Below, one piece after another: positions 1-9,900 of a stretch of 27,156 nucleotides of DNA; position 1 is the first letter of the stretch; every line of letters starts with the position of its first letter. The stretch is taken from IMG/VR virus record IMGVR_UViG_3300047444_000220, positions 1 to 27,156 of that record. One strand, written 5' to 3'. The notes beneath the pieces are model-generated. The model did not search any database, was not told the origin of the DNA, and saw only the letters and a program-made list of their open reading frames with translations. The DNA comes from a virus. A program made the position numbers and the translations under genes.

Positions 1-537
1 CTGTCTGGCCTCGCGCCGTATCTCATCGTCTTGGAAGACATCAACATCGTCACCCCAGCGACCCAGACCAACCCTGATTTGGGCGAGCGTATGCCGGTGA
101 CAGCAGTCTCAAAAGAATGGCTGGATATGGTGTACGGCTCCCCCGCCAGCCCTGGCGTTCCTTCCTATTTCGCCATGCTCGATGACGTGACGGTGCTGCT
201 TGGGCCGTACCCGGATGCCGCCTACACCGCCGAAGTCATCGGCAAGTTCCGGCCGCTCCCGCTCTACGATCCGCTATCCGTCAACGGCTCATGGCTGTCA
301 GTTTATCTGCCAGACGTGTTCCTGGCTTCAACCATGATCGGCGCGACCGCCTACCAGCATAACTGGGGGGCGCAGAGTGACGACCCTCGCTCGGCGCTGT
401 CGTGGAAGACCGAGTACGACACCCTGCTCAATAGCGCCCAGGGCGAGGAGGTGCGGAAGAAGTTCCACGGCTGGATGTCGCTCACCACCGAGTCGCCGCC
501 GATGCCAGCGCGGCCTGGAACACCAGGACCGCAATGA
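1..537 (+). CDS. Putative phage head-tail adaptor protein (5' end missing)
   Basis: The reading frame is open from base 1, so the gene begins before the window; an internal TTG at 31 is not a convincing start. At least 178 residues are present. The C-terminal half is rich in aromatic and helical segments (for example VFLASTMIGATAYQHNWGAQ) followed by a conserved-looking KTEYDTLLNSA stretch. It lies directly before a P22 gp10-like hub gene, the place where P22-like phages keep the gp4-type adaptor that sits below the portal. The adaptor call rests mainly on gene order; I do not see a diagnostic motif. The stop overlaps the start of a 34-aa ORF (ATGA), so the two are probably translationally coupled. 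Confidence 0.5.
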   Translation: MSGLAPYLIVLEDINIVTPATQTNPDLGERMPVTAVSKEWLDMVYGSPASPGVPSYFAMLDDVTVLLGPYPDAAYTAEVIGKFRPLPLYDPLSVNGSWLSVYLPDVFLASTMIGATAYQHNWGAQSDDPRSALSWKTEYDTLLNSAQGEEVRKKFHGWMSLTTESPPMPARPGTPGPQ

Positions 538-638
538 TGTGCTGGACGATGTCGATCCCCTGGCGCGGGCGCCGGTTTGGCCTCGTGCTCCTGCCCGCCG
601 GATACTTCTTCGTCGGGTTCTTTGAGGTGCTCGACTGA
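534..638 (+). CDS. Small 34-aa single-span membrane peptide
   Basis: This short frame starts with the ATG of an ATGA overlap with the upstream gene and ends in a TGATG overlap with the hub gene at 638, so it fills the gap between two structural genes exactly. The product begins MMCWTMSIPWRGRRF and continues into a hydrophobic stretch (GLVLLPAGYFFVGFFEVLD) that could span a membrane once, with basic residues (RGRR) just before it. Function is unknown. The precise stitching to both neighbours is the main argument that it is translated; the alternative is a spacer that keeps ribosomes on the message between its neighbours. Confidence 0.5.
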   Translation: MMCWTMSIPWRGRRFGLVLLPAGYFFVGFFEVLD

Positions 639-2188
639 TGCCCTTCCAGACCGTCAAGCTTCTGCCGGGAGTTCGCGCCGAGCAGACGCCGCTCTTGCTC
701 CAGGCGGGCGTTGTCCAATCGAACCTCATCCGGTGGCGCGACGGCTTGCCCGAGAAGTATGCTGGCTGGAAGAAGTTCAACTACGTCTCCGTCGGTCCTC
801 CGCCGATCAACATCTCCCCGCCGCCGCTGGCCGGGCCGATCCGCGAGCTATGGCCGTGGGCTGATTTCACCGGGCTCTTGCGTCTCGCCTGCGGCGGCGA
901 TCAGGGCCTCTTCGTCGTCCAGAACGGGCGCACCACCACCATCACGCCGACTGGCTTTGCAACATCGACCGACTGGTGCTTGGTCAATTTCGGCCAAGAT
1001 CTGATCGCTCAGCCCGAAGGCGGGGGGTTGTACGACTGGCCCATCACCAGCAGCGGGGCTGCGGTCATCATCCCCGAAGCGCCGGTCGTCGCCACCGGCT
1101 TCTTCCTGGCGATGCCGCAGCAGCAATTGGTCGCCTACGGCGCCTCGACCGGCTCGACATCGGTGCAAGACCCGATGCTGATCCGGTGGTGCGACAACGC
1201 CGACTACCACGACTGGACAGCGGCGGTGAGCAATCAGGCGGGCAGCTTCCGGCTTGCGCGCGGATCGAAGATCGTCGGCGCTATGCAGACGCCGATGCAG
1301 GCGATGCTGTGGACCGACATCGGCCTGTGGCTGATGACCTACATTGGCTACCCCGATGTGTGGGGATTCAGCGAGATCGCCCAGGAATGCGGCTTGATCT
1401 CAAAGAAAGCGGTCGCGGTCTGCGGAACGCAAGTGTTCTGGATGTCGCAGGACCGCTTCTGGGTCTTCACCAGCGGTCAGGTGACGCCGCTGCCGTGCGA
1501 AGTCTGGGACGTTGTGTTTCAAAATCTGAACCTCAATCTGCTCCACAAGATCCGCTGCGGGACGAACGCAGGCCTCGATGAAATCACTTGGTACTATCCG
1601 TCATCGGCGACCGCGCAGACCGGGGCGATCCAGGAGAATGACTCCTACGTCAAGTTCAACCGGGTGACGGGCGAGTGGGATTACGGGACGCCGATCGATG
1701 TCTTCGGCAGCGGCGCGAGCGGCGGCCTGATGGTCAGCGACTGGGTCGATTACAACGTCTTCGGCCATCCGATCTCGGCGATGACGCTACCCGACGGCAA
1801 GACCTCGCAACTGATGTGGATGGAGATGGGCCGCGACGCCGATGTCAACCCGATGCATTGGTGGTTCAGGACTGGGCTGTTTCTCCTGAACGACGGCGAG
1901 GACTTCCTCTTCATCGACCGGGTGCGGCCAGATTTTCGCTGGCGGCGGTTCTCTGACAACCCGGCGACGACCTCCGCGCAAATCCAGATGACGCTCTACG
2001 CGCAGAACAATCAGGAGGATGCGCCTGCGACCTATGGTCCCTACCTCTGCACGGCGTCGAGCGGGCCATTTGACCCGCGTGTGAGGGGGCGCTACTTCTC
2101 GCTCAAGGTAGAGGGAGACGATCTGGGCAGTTTCGCCCGCTTAGGAGCGGTGAAGTTCCGATTCAGCCTAGACGGAAGAGCCGGGTGA
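638..2188 (+). CDS. P22 gp10-like head-closure/tail hub protein
   Basis: The 516-residue product opens with LLPGVRAEQTPLLLQAG and then SNLIRWRDGLPEKYAGW, a signature I associate with the phage stabilisation (P22 gp10-like) family, which closes the portal channel after DNA packaging. The remainder alternates short beta-type blocks containing W and G (LMIRWCDNADYHDW-like, VFWMSQDRFWVFTSGQV, KFNRVTGEWDYGTP), as expected for a beta-propeller-like hub. Length fits the family (about 470-520 aa). The ATG at 638 overlaps the stop of the preceding small ORF. In the particle it would bind the adaptor ring above and the tail needle or fibres below. The family call is from sequence pattern; the precise role is by analogy to P22. 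Confidence 0.7.
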   Translation: MPFQTVKLLPGVRAEQTPLLLQAGVVQSNLIRWRDGLPEKYAGWKKFNYVSVGPPPINISPPPLAGPIRELWPWADFTGLLRLACGGDQGLFVVQNGRTTTITPTGFATSTDWCLVNFGQDLIAQPEGGGLYDWPITSSGAAVIIPEAPVVATGFFLAMPQQQLVAYGASTGSTSVQDPMLIRWCDNADYHDWTAAVSNQAGSFRLARGSKIVGAMQTPMQAMLWTDIGLWLMTYIGYPDVWGFSEIAQECGLISKKAVAVCGTQVFWMSQDRFWVFTSGQVTPLPCEVWDVVFQNLNLNLLHKIRCGTNAGLDEITWYYPSSATAQTGAIQENDSYVKFNRVTGEWDYGTPIDVFGSGASGGLMVSDWVDYNVFGHPISAMTLPDGKTSQLMWMEMGRDADVNPMHWWFRTGLFLLNDGEDFLFIDRVRPDFRWRRFSDNPATTSAQIQMTLYAQNNQEDAPATYGPYLCTASSGPFDPRVRGRYFSLKVEGDDLGSFARLGAVKFRFSLDGRAG

Positions 2189-2189
2189 C

Positions 2190-2675
2190 ATGGCTGCTCC
2201 TACGAACCCGACGGCGGGGGTCACAGGCGACCTCCAGACCGTCGTCGCCGCGCAGCAGGCGCTGACCGTCCAGGTTGGGCAGCTTATCCAGCAACTGACC
2301 GCCGGGTCGTCTGCTCTCACCACCGCGCTCGCCGCCGTCACCACCGCGCTCACCGCCAATACCGCTGAGCTTACAGCCCTCGCCGCGCCCAACAGATACT
2401 TCCACATCGCCGCCGCAGTGTCTGCGCTGGTCAACACGGGCGCGACAAGGCTGTTCGGCATCGCCCTCAACAATTTCGATCCGAGCGGCGCGACATTTGC
2501 GTCGATAATCGTCTACGACGGTACGAGCACGGCTGGCGCAGTCGTGGCGGCGATCACCTTCATCCAGGGGTTTTCGGTTGACTTCGGAGAGCGTGGCCTG
2601 GAACTGGCGACCGGCCTCTATGTGGTCGCGGCCGGGACGCCCGTCGATCTGACCCTCATCTGGAACACGGGGTAG
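2190..2675 (+). CDS. Coiled-coil virion protein, tail-needle-like position
   Basis: This 161-residue protein starts one base after the hub gene stop. From about residue 15 to 65 it shows seven uninterrupted heptads with small or aliphatic residues at core positions (V,T,I,S,L,L,L and Q,V,L,L,V,N,L), typical of a parallel trimeric coiled coil. The C-terminal part, about residues 67-161, looks like a compact beta domain (LFGIALNNFDPSG, SIIVYDGTST, YVVAAGTPVDLTLIW). Its place right after a gp10-like gene matches that of the P22 gp26 tail needle, which is also a trimeric coiled coil, in some phages with a C-terminal knob. It is shorter than gp26 (233 aa) and I see no shared motif, so this is a structural analogy only; a decoration or fibre protein is the alternative. 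Confidence 0.5.
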   Translation: MAAPTNPTAGVTGDLQTVVAAQQALTVQVGQLIQQLTAGSSALTTALAAVTTALTANTAELTALAAPNRYFHIAAAVSALVNTGATRLFGIALNNFDPSGATFASIIVYDGTSTAGAVVAAITFIQGFSVDFGERGLELATGLYVVAAGTPVDLTLIWNTG

Positions 2676-2679
2676 GACC

Positions 2680-3387
2680 ATGCCTGGATTCAACCCCGTA
2701 CCAAGCTCAATCCAGATCTCGCGCATGCTGCGGCGCCAGCCTCCCGTGACGGGGATCGGGTTCAAGAGCGGCATCACGCAGCATCCGTTCCCGCTGAAGC
2801 GCGCGACGGGCGGCTCCATCCCCGACAACCCGATGTCGCCGGTCATTGGGCTGATCAACACTGCGACCCCAGGCCGCGCCGACGCGCACCCGACGCATGT
2901 CCCGCCTGGGAGCTATGTCATGCCCGCCGACATCGTCTCGATGATGGGCGAGGGCAATACGGCTGCTGGAGCGCAGATGCTGGCGAAGATGTTCCTGCCG
3001 CTCAAAGCGCAGTCAGGTCAGCAGATCACGATGATGGGACAGGGCGCGCCCTTTGGCGCGACCGGCGCGCCTTACGGAGCACAGGCGCCTGACTTGCGGA
3101 CGAAGGCGATGCCGCCGCCGCGCGCCCCGGAGCCGTTCGTACCGCCCCCGCCCAAGTTCCCCGCCTTCGGCGCTCAAGCGCGCGGCGGCGCCGTCCCTGC
3201 CGAAGCGGCAAAACCGGGAACGCCGATCAACATCTCGGGTGGTGAGTTCACCGTCCCCCCGGAAGAGGTGAAGCGCAGGGGGCGAGGCGACATTAACCTG
3301 GGCCACGAGATCCTCGACCGTTGGGTGAAGCAACTCCGGGCCGAGCACATCAAGACGCTCAAGCAACTCCCAGGCCCGGCCAAATGA
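2680..3387 (+). CDS. Phage structural protein with two GG-[YF]-x-x-P modules
   Basis: The 235-residue protein contains the same 33-residue module twice, at about 72-104 (core PPGSYVMPADIVSMMGEGNT) and 184-216 (core SGGEFTVPPEEVKRRGRGD), joined by a Pro/Ala/Gly-rich linker. Each copy is preceded by a A-x-GG-x-(I/V)-P element (RATGGSIP, 41-48; ARGGAVP, 167-173). The C-terminus is basic and helical (LDRWVKQLRAEHIKTLKQLP). Proteins of this type are, as I recall, common between tail genes and ejection genes in proteobacterial phages, always without a known function. It lies between the coiled-coil protein and a GNAT gene whose ATG overlaps its stop. A virion or assembly role is inferred from position. 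Confidence 0.6.
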   Translation: MPGFNPVPSSIQISRMLRRQPPVTGIGFKSGITQHPFPLKRATGGSIPDNPMSPVIGLINTATPGRADAHPTHVPPGSYVMPADIVSMMGEGNTAAGAQMLAKMFLPLKAQSGQQITMMGQGAPFGATGAPYGAQAPDLRTKAMPPPRAPEPFVPPPPKFPAFGAQARGGAVPAEAAKPGTPINISGGEFTVPPEEVKRRGRGDINLGHEILDRWVKQLRAEHIKTLKQLPGPAK

Positions 3388-3941
3388 GTAAGACGTTCAG
3401 CCATAACGATCGGCCGCCGAAGGCGCCGCTGGACCTCTCCCACATCCGGCTCGCGGGCGAGGCCGACGAGATGCAGATCTTCTCACTGTTCAGCCTGATG
3501 CACGCGGAGGTCGCGCAGCATCGCCTGTCCTGGCCGAAAGTCGCCGCGATGATCCGGCTCGCGACCCAGCGCACGAGGGGGATCGTTGGCGTCATCGGCG
3601 AAACGCACGACATCAAGGCGGCGATCTTCGCGACCATCGAGCCGGTCTGGTATTCGGACGAGTTCATCCTCCTGGAGTATTTCAACTACGTCCGACCCGA
3701 CGCGCGCCGGTCAGCCTATGCGACCGACCTCTTGGCCTATGGCAAGCGGTGCGCCGAGGAACTCGGGATCGATTTTGTTTGCGGGGTATATTCGACCATT
3801 CGTACAGAGGCGAAGTGTCGATTGTATCGCCGCGTGATGCCGAAGATGGGCGAGTTCTATCGATGGCGACCAGGGGGTGAGGTAACGGCGCGGACGCCTC
3901 TATCGCGGGCAGTCCCCGCGAACCAAGTCGCGGCGGAGTGA
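3384..3941 (+). CDS. GNAT-family N-acetyltransferase, phage type
   Basis: I start the gene at the ATG of the ATGA overlap with the preceding stop; a longer frame from 3321 would run back inside the upstream gene. The 185-residue product has the GNAT layout: an N-terminal strand-helix unit (IRLAGEADEMQIFSLFSLMH), central strands (IVGVIGET, AAIFATIEPVWYSDEFILL), then the acetyl-CoA-binding helix region R-R-x-A-x-x-x-D-L-L-A-Y-G-K-R-C-A-E-E-L-G, and a terminal strand pair. The classic Q/R-x-x-G-x-G/A loop is degenerate. GNAT genes in this position, beside tail and ejection genes, are common in podoviruses, and their substrate is not known. It may modify a virion or host protein. Confidence 0.7.
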   Translation: MSKTFSHNDRPPKAPLDLSHIRLAGEADEMQIFSLFSLMHAEVAQHRLSWPKVAAMIRLATQRTRGIVGVIGETHDIKAAIFATIEPVWYSDEFILLEYFNYVRPDARRSAYATDLLAYGKRCAEELGIDFVCGVYSTIRTEAKCRLYRRVMPKMGEFYRWRPGGEVTARTPLSRAVPANQVAAE

Positions 3942-3944
3942 ACC

Positions 3945-6900
3945 ATGGGCGGCATCCTCGGCGGCGGCAGCAACACAACCACTCAATCGAGTTCACCTCC
4001 GCCACAGGTGCTCGGCAATTACCAGGGGCTGGTCAATCGCGCGACCGGCGTCGCGAATACGCCCTACACTCCCTATCCAGGAGAGATGGTCGCGCCGCTG
4101 AGCAATCAGACGGTGACGGGGCTCGGCAACGTCGATCAGTACGCCCAAGCGGCGCAGCCCAATCTTGCGCAAGCGAGCAGTATGACCCAGGCGGCGGCTT
4201 CGCCCGTCACCCCGACGGCGTTCTCTGGCAGTGCGGTGCAGCAATACGAGAACCCGTTCACGTCCGATGTAATAAACGCAACTCAATCGGAGTTTAATAA
4301 TCAGAACCAGCAGCAGGCGCAGTTCCTCAACAGCCAGAACATCGGCGCGGGCGCGTTCGGCGGCGATCGGGCGGGCGTGAGCCAGGACATCCTCGCCGGG
4401 CAGCAGCAACTCAGCGAGGCCCCGGTGATCGCGGGGTTGAATCAGGCAAATTACAATCAGGCTTTGGCGGAATTTAATAATCAGCAGCAAACCGGCCTTG
4501 GCGCGCAGGAGTTCAACCAGCAGCAAGCTGGCCAGATGGCCAACCAGTTGGGCAATATCGGCATCGCCCAGCAGACGGCCGGGCTTCAGGGCGCGACCGC
4601 CCAAACACAGGCGGGGATGATCCCGCAGACCGAGCAGCAAGCTGTCGATACAGCGCTCCAGAACCAGTGGAACGCAGGACAAGCTTATCCATTCCAGACG
4701 ACGGGCTTCCTCGGCAACATCATCGAAGGGACTGGGAGCCAGAGCGGCGGCACGGCGCAATCGACGGTGCCTGGGCCGAGCCCGTTAAGCCAAGCTATCG
4801 GCCTCGGGACCGCAGCCGTAGGCGCCGCCGCGAACTTCCTGCCGGTTTCGGACATCCGCCTCAAGGAGAACGTGACGCCGATCGGCAGAACATTCGATGG
4901 TCAGGTCATCCATAAGTACAATTTCAAGGGCGACCCGCGCACTCAGATCGGCCTCCTCGCGCAAGAGGTCGAGCGCAGCCATCCAGGCGCCGTCCACGAG
5001 GGCCTCGGTGGGTTTAAGCATCTCGACTATGACGCCGCGACGCGCGAGTCGGAGCGGGCTGGCTTCCAGACCGGCGGCGGCCTCGGCAATATCGCGCCGG
5101 GGCAACTCTACGACCTCGGCGTCGGCAAGGCGTCTCCAGCAGGCGCGCTGGCGATGATGGATCCTGGCAGCGGCGCAGGCGCGGGCACCGGGGCCTTCGG
5201 CGCAGGCTCGCTCGCCAGGACGCCAGCGGGCACCATCATGCACGCGACCCCGTCCGCCTCTCAGTGGGCTGGCCAGCCATTGCAGGCCGGGTGGGGCGGC
5301 ACGTCGGCTTCGCCCACCAATCCTCTGCCCGCTGGGCCGATGCAGCAGGCGAGAGCCCCGCTGGCTCCCAGGCAACCCCAATCGGCGACCGGCGGCCGGA
5401 TCGGTCGTCAGAGCGGCGGGACCGCGATCGGCGGCGGCTCGCCGCAGATGAACGACTTCGCAACCTACGGCTATCTCGACACTGCCACGCCTGGAGCTAT
5501 CGCGCAGGGCTACGGCGTGCCGTCGCCGCTCTCGGGCCTCGCTCAGATCCTGTACTCGTCCCTGACCGGCGGCGCGAGCGGCGGCGCCAATGTTCCGCCG
5601 ACTGCCTATACCCAGATCGGCAGCGAGTCGTTGTCGCCTTCGCTGCCGAACCTTGAGGGCATGGCGCCCGACTTGATCAAGCCGATCGACTACACCAACC
5701 CCTCAAATAACCTCCAAACGTCGGGCGCGGAGGACAGCCTTACGGGCTTGATCTCTCGTCCGGGAATCGAAACGCATGCGACCGGCGGCCGAATTGGCCG
5801 CCAGGGCGGCGGCGACATACCGAGCTACTACACGCCAGAGACTGGCAACGCGCGCGGTGCGGCCTACCATCCGCCGGTTCCCGCTCCCGCGCCGCCGCCG
5901 CCTCCGCAGCCGATGTATCCGGCGCAACACGGCGCGCGGCCCCGTCCACCGGTCATGCTCCAGCCGAGGGCGGTTCCTTTGCCCCCGCCTCGGCCGCCTG
6001 CGCCGATCGCCGCGACCCCTCCTGCGCCTATGGCAATGGCGCCCGCGCCGATGTCGTTGCCGATGCTCAACCCGGACGAAACAAAAGACCCGGGCGTTCA
6101 CTGGCCGGATGCGAGCTATCCGCAGCCGTCAGGCGCGCCCCAGGCCGATGCGGAGCGCGAGGAGGGCCTCAGCAGGCTTCGGGCGCTAATGGGCGGCGGG
6201 CGTCCAAGCTACGGCCTCGGCGGCGCCAACGCGGGCGTGATGGGTCAGATGCCGCTCCAGGGCGCGCTCGGCTATTCCCCGACCGGCCAGAGCGTCAACG
6301 GCATGGACAGCCAGGGGAAGGCTGCTGGCTCGTTCGGTGAGGCGTTTGGCTCGGGCTTTCACCGGGGCGGCCGGATCGGCCGCGCAAGCGGCGGCGGCCT
6401 CGGCGGGCTCGGGATGGATCCGGCCATCGAGTCGCTGCTCCAGCTTACGCCGTTCGATCCGACCAAGGGCGTGATCCCGCTCTCGATGGGCGCCGGGCCG
6501 CCGCATCCGTCCCAAGGGCAGGGGCAGCAAGGCGCGTCGGCCAGCCAGATGGGTCAGGCTGGCGCATCGCTGGGCCAGGGCATTGGCAAGATCGCCAATT
6601 TCTTCATGCCGCGCGACCCCATGGACAGTCTCAGCGCGAATGACATCGCCGATATCAGTTCAGCGGGATCGAACTCCGTCGATAGTCTGGCCAGCGACGC
6701 TTTCGACTTCGACCGAGGCGGGGTCGTACGACGGAGTTTCCAGGACGGCGGCGGTGACGGCACGGGGGATGGGACGGGCGACGGGACGGGCGACGGGACG
6801 AGCACTAGCGGGACTGGCAGCAGCGTCAGTGTTGGCGGTCAGCAAGGGAGCGCTCCGTCAGGACAGGGGGGCATTGGCAGCGACGCCGCCGCTACAGGCA

Positions 6901-9900
6901 ACGAGGGCGGCCCCGCTGCGACCAGCGCGCCCGCTGCGCCGAGTGGCGGCTTGGGCGGCTTTGGCTCCAATACTGGCGGCGGGGGCGGCACCACGGCAGG
7001 GGGCGGCACCACGGCAGGGGGCGGCACCACGGCAGGGGGCGGCAGCGCGGCTGCGGCTGCTGCGGCTGCGGCGGCTGCTGGCGGAGGGGGTGGCAGCAGC
7101 GGCGGTGGCGGATCGAGTGGCGCGCAAGGGCTGGGCGGTGGTCTGGCGGGTCAAGTCGCGCTGTCCAACGAGCTTGCGCAGATAGCGCTCGCGAAGCAAG
7201 CGGCGATGAAGGGCACGCCTGTCGGCTCGGTTAATTCCTCCACTCCGCTCGCTGGGATGCTCGGCCTCGGGCAGAATGGCGTCTTGGGCGGCCTCTTCGG
7301 CCCCAGCGCCGCGCCCGTCAGCCCCGTAACGACCTCGCCCCTTGGTCCGCCAACTAGCCTCCCCAATGTCACTCCCGCGCAACTGGTGCAATTCTACTCG
7401 CAGACGCCCGGCGGGATCGCTGCGATGGCGAACGCGCAGAACAACAATCTCGCCAATATGCTTGGGGCTGGCGTGGCGCGCGGCGGCCCTTCCGCTCCTG
7501 CGGGAACGCAAGCCCCCGGCCAGACCATGGGCTATCCGTCGCTCTCGGGGGCGCCCCCTGGTTTGGGTGGCTTTGGCAATTCCCCGGCCTCGCCAGGGCC
7601 GTCCCAGTCCGTCTCTGTCGTCGCCAACCCTGATGGCGCGAGCCCGACCGGCGGCCCGGGAGTCGGGATCAGCGGAAACACGCAGGGCATGACAGCGCTC
7701 GCGCCTGGACAGGCGCTTGGGCAGCAGTCGATTGCGCAAGCGCTTGGCGCGGCCGCCCCCGCAGGGCTCGGTTCGGTCGCGGGCGGTGGCGCAAGCAACA
7801 CGGGCGGGTATGGCGCCGGGATCTCTGGGAACTCTGCTAGCGGAACTGCTGGCGGGTTCGGATCAGTTGTACGAGCGAGAGGTGGAAGAACCGGCTTCCT
7901 CGATGGCGGCGATACGACCGACGCGGCTCCGACGGCGCCCGTCGCCCCGCCTGCGCCGATCGTCGCGCCGACCCGCCAGCAGGCGCTCGACCTCGCCACG
8001 CAGGAAGCGCCGAAGTACGGGATCAACCCCAGCGTTGCCACTAAGGTGCTCGGCGGCGAGATGGGCGCGAAAGACCCCTATCAAGTCGGCGACGCCGGTT
8101 CGTCGTTCGGGCCGTGGCAACTGCACAAGGGCGGCATAAACCCCGCGATGAATAACCCGGGCATGGGCGACGACTACACTAAGGCGACTGGGCACGACCC
8201 GAACGACCCTCGCTACCTGAAGGAGCAGACCGATTTCGCGCTCCAGGGGATGGAGAAGCAGGGCCTGACGCCCTGGGCGACGACGATGAACAAGCTCGGG
8301 CTCAGCAAATGGTCGGCGCGCGATGGCGCTGCGCCTTCCGACAACGCCGCGCTCGCCTTTGCGGGTCCAGAGCAGAACCAGCAGCAGCAGCAAATTCCCG
8401 CCGACCCGCAGGCCAGAATGCTGAGCGCGATCGATGACGCCGCTCGGCCTCCCAATCAGAGGCTCCTGCCGCCTGGGCTCGGCGATTCCCTGATGGCGGC
8501 TGGCTTCGCCATGATGGCGGGCACCTCGTCGCACCCCGCCGTCAACATCGGCCAGGGCGCGCTGGAGGGCATGAAGTACATGCAGAGCCAGCGCCAACTC
8601 GATCGCGAGTGGATGAAGAACGAAGCCCAGATCCAAGACTGGCAAAGCCAGTCGCGCCAGCGCGACGCCCTAACCGATGTCGCCGTGCAGAATCTCGGCA
8701 TCGAAAGGGCCAGGATCGCCAACGGCGTCGCCATGAGCAACTGGATCGCGGGCGGAATGGTTGGCCCGGCGCCGAAGCTTACGATGCCGTCGTTCGGGGG
8801 GTCGTCCGCTTCTGTCGCGGCTCCCGCAGCCCCTGCCGCCGCGCCCGCGCCTGCTGCTGTTGCGCCCCCTGCCGCCGCGAGCGCCAAGCCGCCAATCCCG
8901 ACCACTCCCGGCGCCGTCGTAGGAGACGCAGGGAAGGTCGCTGGGCCGCCTCCCGCTGCCGCCGCTCCTGCGACACCACCGGCAGCGACAACGCCGCCCA
9001 GCGCGCCTCCTGCGGCCACCGCGCCGTCACCAGCCGGGGCCGTTCCCGATATCGCCAACGACCCAGACTGGAAGAAGGGCCAGCAACTGATCATGCAGGG
9101 CAAGGCTCTGGAGGCCATCACGCCAGGGATGGGCGCGCCGTTCGTCGCCCAGGGTGAAGCGTTGGTGCAACAGGCGAAGAACCGCTGGGAGACTGCGAAG
9201 GCACCGATCGTGAAGGGCCAGGAGGAGTATTCCGGCGCGCTGGGCGAAGCGACAGGCAAAGCCATCGCCGCAATTCCTGCCAAGATGCAAGCCCGTCAAA
9301 TCGTGGATCAGCGCCTCGGCGAGATCCAGGACATGATGAAGGGCTACCAGCCCGGCGCGTTCGCCCAGGAAAAGGCCGAGCTAGCCTCGGCAGCGGCTGG
9401 GATCTTCGGCAGGGATTTCGTTCCCGCCAGGGACTTGGCCAATGCCGCGAGCTACCAGCGATTCCTCAAGGACCAGATCCTCAACACCATGGACAATGTC
9501 AAGGCTATGGGCGGGCGGCCGATGGTCACCGAGATCGAGTCGCTCAAGCGGGCGATGGCGGGGCCGGAACTCCAGCCAGGAGCAGCAGCGGCGATCATCG
9601 CCCAGGCGCGCGGCGCCCTCAAATGGCAGGACGACCACGATAATGGTCTTAACGATTGGGTCGATAAAAACCCAGGCCAGTACAACACTGCCAAATTCGA
9701 AAGGCAGTTCCTCAAAGAGCACAACGTCGAGGACTACGTCACCGAGGCTCGGCACAACTTCCCCTACCAGGGGCAGGACTGGCACCAGAACAATCCTGAA
9801 CAGCGCGAGGTCGGGCAGGCCTATATGACGGGAAAGGGACCGCGCGTATGGCTCGGGGGTAGCGATCCGAAGAAGCAATGGGGCGCGTTCACGCCGCCGG

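Noticed and set aside
2163-2861. 232-codon minus-strand frame opposite the coiled-coil protein gene
   Set aside because: Arg/Gly-rich shadow; the plus-strand gene has regular heptads and a tight junction with the hub gene.
6981-7034. Regular 18-bp repeats that might suggest a CRISPR array
   Set aside because: Repeats are contiguous without spacers, in frame, and encode GGGTTA; slippage in coding sequence.
6858-7739. 293-codon minus-strand frame opposite the giant virion gene
   Set aside because: Its product is Arg/Ala/Gly-rich with no fold-like pattern and it mirrors the Gly/Ala repeats of the plus-strand gene; a shadow frame of GC-rich coding DNA.
8456-9283. 275-codon minus-strand frame rich in Ala/Gly
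   Set aside because: It is the mirror of the Pro/Ala linker of the giant virion protein.
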